DNA of 20,595 bases from Tyzzerella sp. UBA1042 (GTDB lineage Bacteria > Bacillota > Clostridia > Lachnospirales > Anaerotignaceae), in assembly GCA_002316675.1 (NCBI GenBank), contig DCDZ01000014.1, forward strand, positions 26,999 through 47,593, read 5' to 3'. Numbering within the stretch: position 1 is the first letter of the stretch; every line of letters begins with the position of its first letter. Shown here piece after piece: positions 20,104 to 20,595 of this stretch. The notes beneath the pieces were generated by a model, which was not told the DNA's origin, searched no databases, and saw only the letters and a program-made list of their open reading frames with translations. Position numbers and translations under genes: made by a program.

Positions 20104-20595
20104 TTATCGGATTCTTCCTGTGTCTCTAATCTTCAGGCTGGGCTCGATAGAGATTGTGACCTCCTCCCAAAAATTTCCGGAATCGTCGAGGTTTTTCTGC
20201 CGCAGACGCACCGCCAAGCCCAAAAATTCCGCCGTTTCCTTTTCTTGGGCTATCTTTATTGTATTCTCAACCTTTTCTTTTATGATCTCGGTAAAGAGGT
20301 TTTCCATTTCTTTTGCCCCTTCCTCCGTAAAGGCATCTGTATTAGCACTGCCCAACAGCTCACCGTATAGGCGCAAGCGTATGTGGCATACCGTTTTCCC
20401 GTCCTCTGTTTCAAACTTATATTTCGCACGGCTTCGTGCAATACGCAGGGGGATTTTCTTGCCGCCGTCATCCGCCTCCAGCACGGCACCCTCAGCTTCC
20501 CCCACCAAAAACAAATACCCTTGCTCCTCCTGATCACTGAAAAAGGCCGCAAGGCTGAACTCTGACAATGCCACGCCGCCCCCCAAATGCAGCCC
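20104..20595 (-). CDS. Ger(x)C family spore germination protein, C-terminal part (cut by window end)
   Basis: The reading frame is open to the window edge, so the start and N-terminal lipoprotein region are missing; about 163 residues are visible. They match the C-terminal part of the Ger(x)C (GerAC/GerC) subunit of germinant receptors: LSEFSLAAFFSDQEEQGYLF near the domain start, IPLRIARSRAKYKFETEDGK, HIRLRLYGELLGS, a long Glu/Lys helix (about ALEKEMENLFTEIIKEKVEN in character), and the closing beta segment FWEEVTISIEPSLKIRDTGR. These lipoproteins sit on the outer face of the spore inner membrane and are needed for the nutrient response. GerA and GerB partners would lie upstream, beyond the window. 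A short internal TTG frame at 20586 is not the real start. Confidence 0.75.
   Translation of the reverse strand, partial: GLHLGGGVALSEFSLAAFFSDQEEQGYLFLVGEAEGAVLEADDGGKKIPLRIARSRAKYKFETEDGKTVCHIRLRLYGELLGSANTDAFTEEGAKEMENLFTEIIKEKVENTIKIAQEKETAEFLGLAVRLRQKNLDDSGNFWEEVTISIEPSLKIRDTGRIR

Noticed and set aside
19973..20533. 186-codon plus-strand frame at the right edge
   Set aside because: Antisense to the gerC-type gene and spoIIR leader; Ser/Phe-rich shadow frame.

Overview
The window comes from a low-GC, anaerobic, endospore-forming Firmicute of class Clostridia. The evidence is a six-subunit Rnf complex in the order C-D-G-E-A-B, a mreBCD / class B PBP / minCDE / rodA / mgsA cluster as found in many Clostridia, and spoIIR plus a Ger(x)C germinant-receptor gene at the right edge. 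A Lachnospirales-type lineage is plausible, but nothing here proves the genus. Almost all the DNA is ordinary core-genome sequence. The exceptions are an AT-rich island at about 8.5-9.1 kb and a few non-coding stretches.

Left edge (114-2923, minus strand): rpoN (sigma-54) is followed 11 bp later by a MocR/PdxR-type regulator (GntR helix-turn-helix fused to an aminotransferase fold), apparently one operon. A 488-bp AT-rich divergent region (2924-3411) separates it from the plus-strand rnfCDGEAB operon (3412-8410). That operon encodes a membrane ferredoxin:NAD+ oxidoreductase that couples electron transfer to ion pumping, and it ends at a hairpin terminator.

The 8411-9278 gap holds the remains of a small exported-protein gene broken by a frameshift and a stop codon, a possible 32-residue membrane peptide with a strong ribosome-binding site, and a second terminator. 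A short DUF4321 membrane gene follows. The next gap (9537-9950) shows three successive hairpins ending in a terminator (candidate structured RNA), then a consensus-like promoter and a leader hairpin before mreB.

From 9951 to 19190, mreB, mreC, mreD, a 945-residue PBP2, minC, minD, minE, rodA, an MgsA-family gene and a DUF1294 gene run in one direction with short gaps. Together they specify the rod-shape elongation machinery (MreBCD scaffold, RodA glycosyltransferase, PBP2 transpeptidase) and division-site placement (MinCDE). The PBP2 has a visible internal duplication. The MgsA homologue has replacements at three positions matching active-site residues of the characterised E. coli enzyme. A bidirectional terminator separates this block from minus-strand spoIIR and a gerC-type gene cut by the window end.

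No tRNA, rRNA, CRISPR array, insertion sequence or phage gene was seen. I found no clearly new multi-gene system. The observations most worth checking are the altered MgsA active site, the candidate RNA upstream of mreB, the decayed exported-peptide locus, and the PBP2 duplication.
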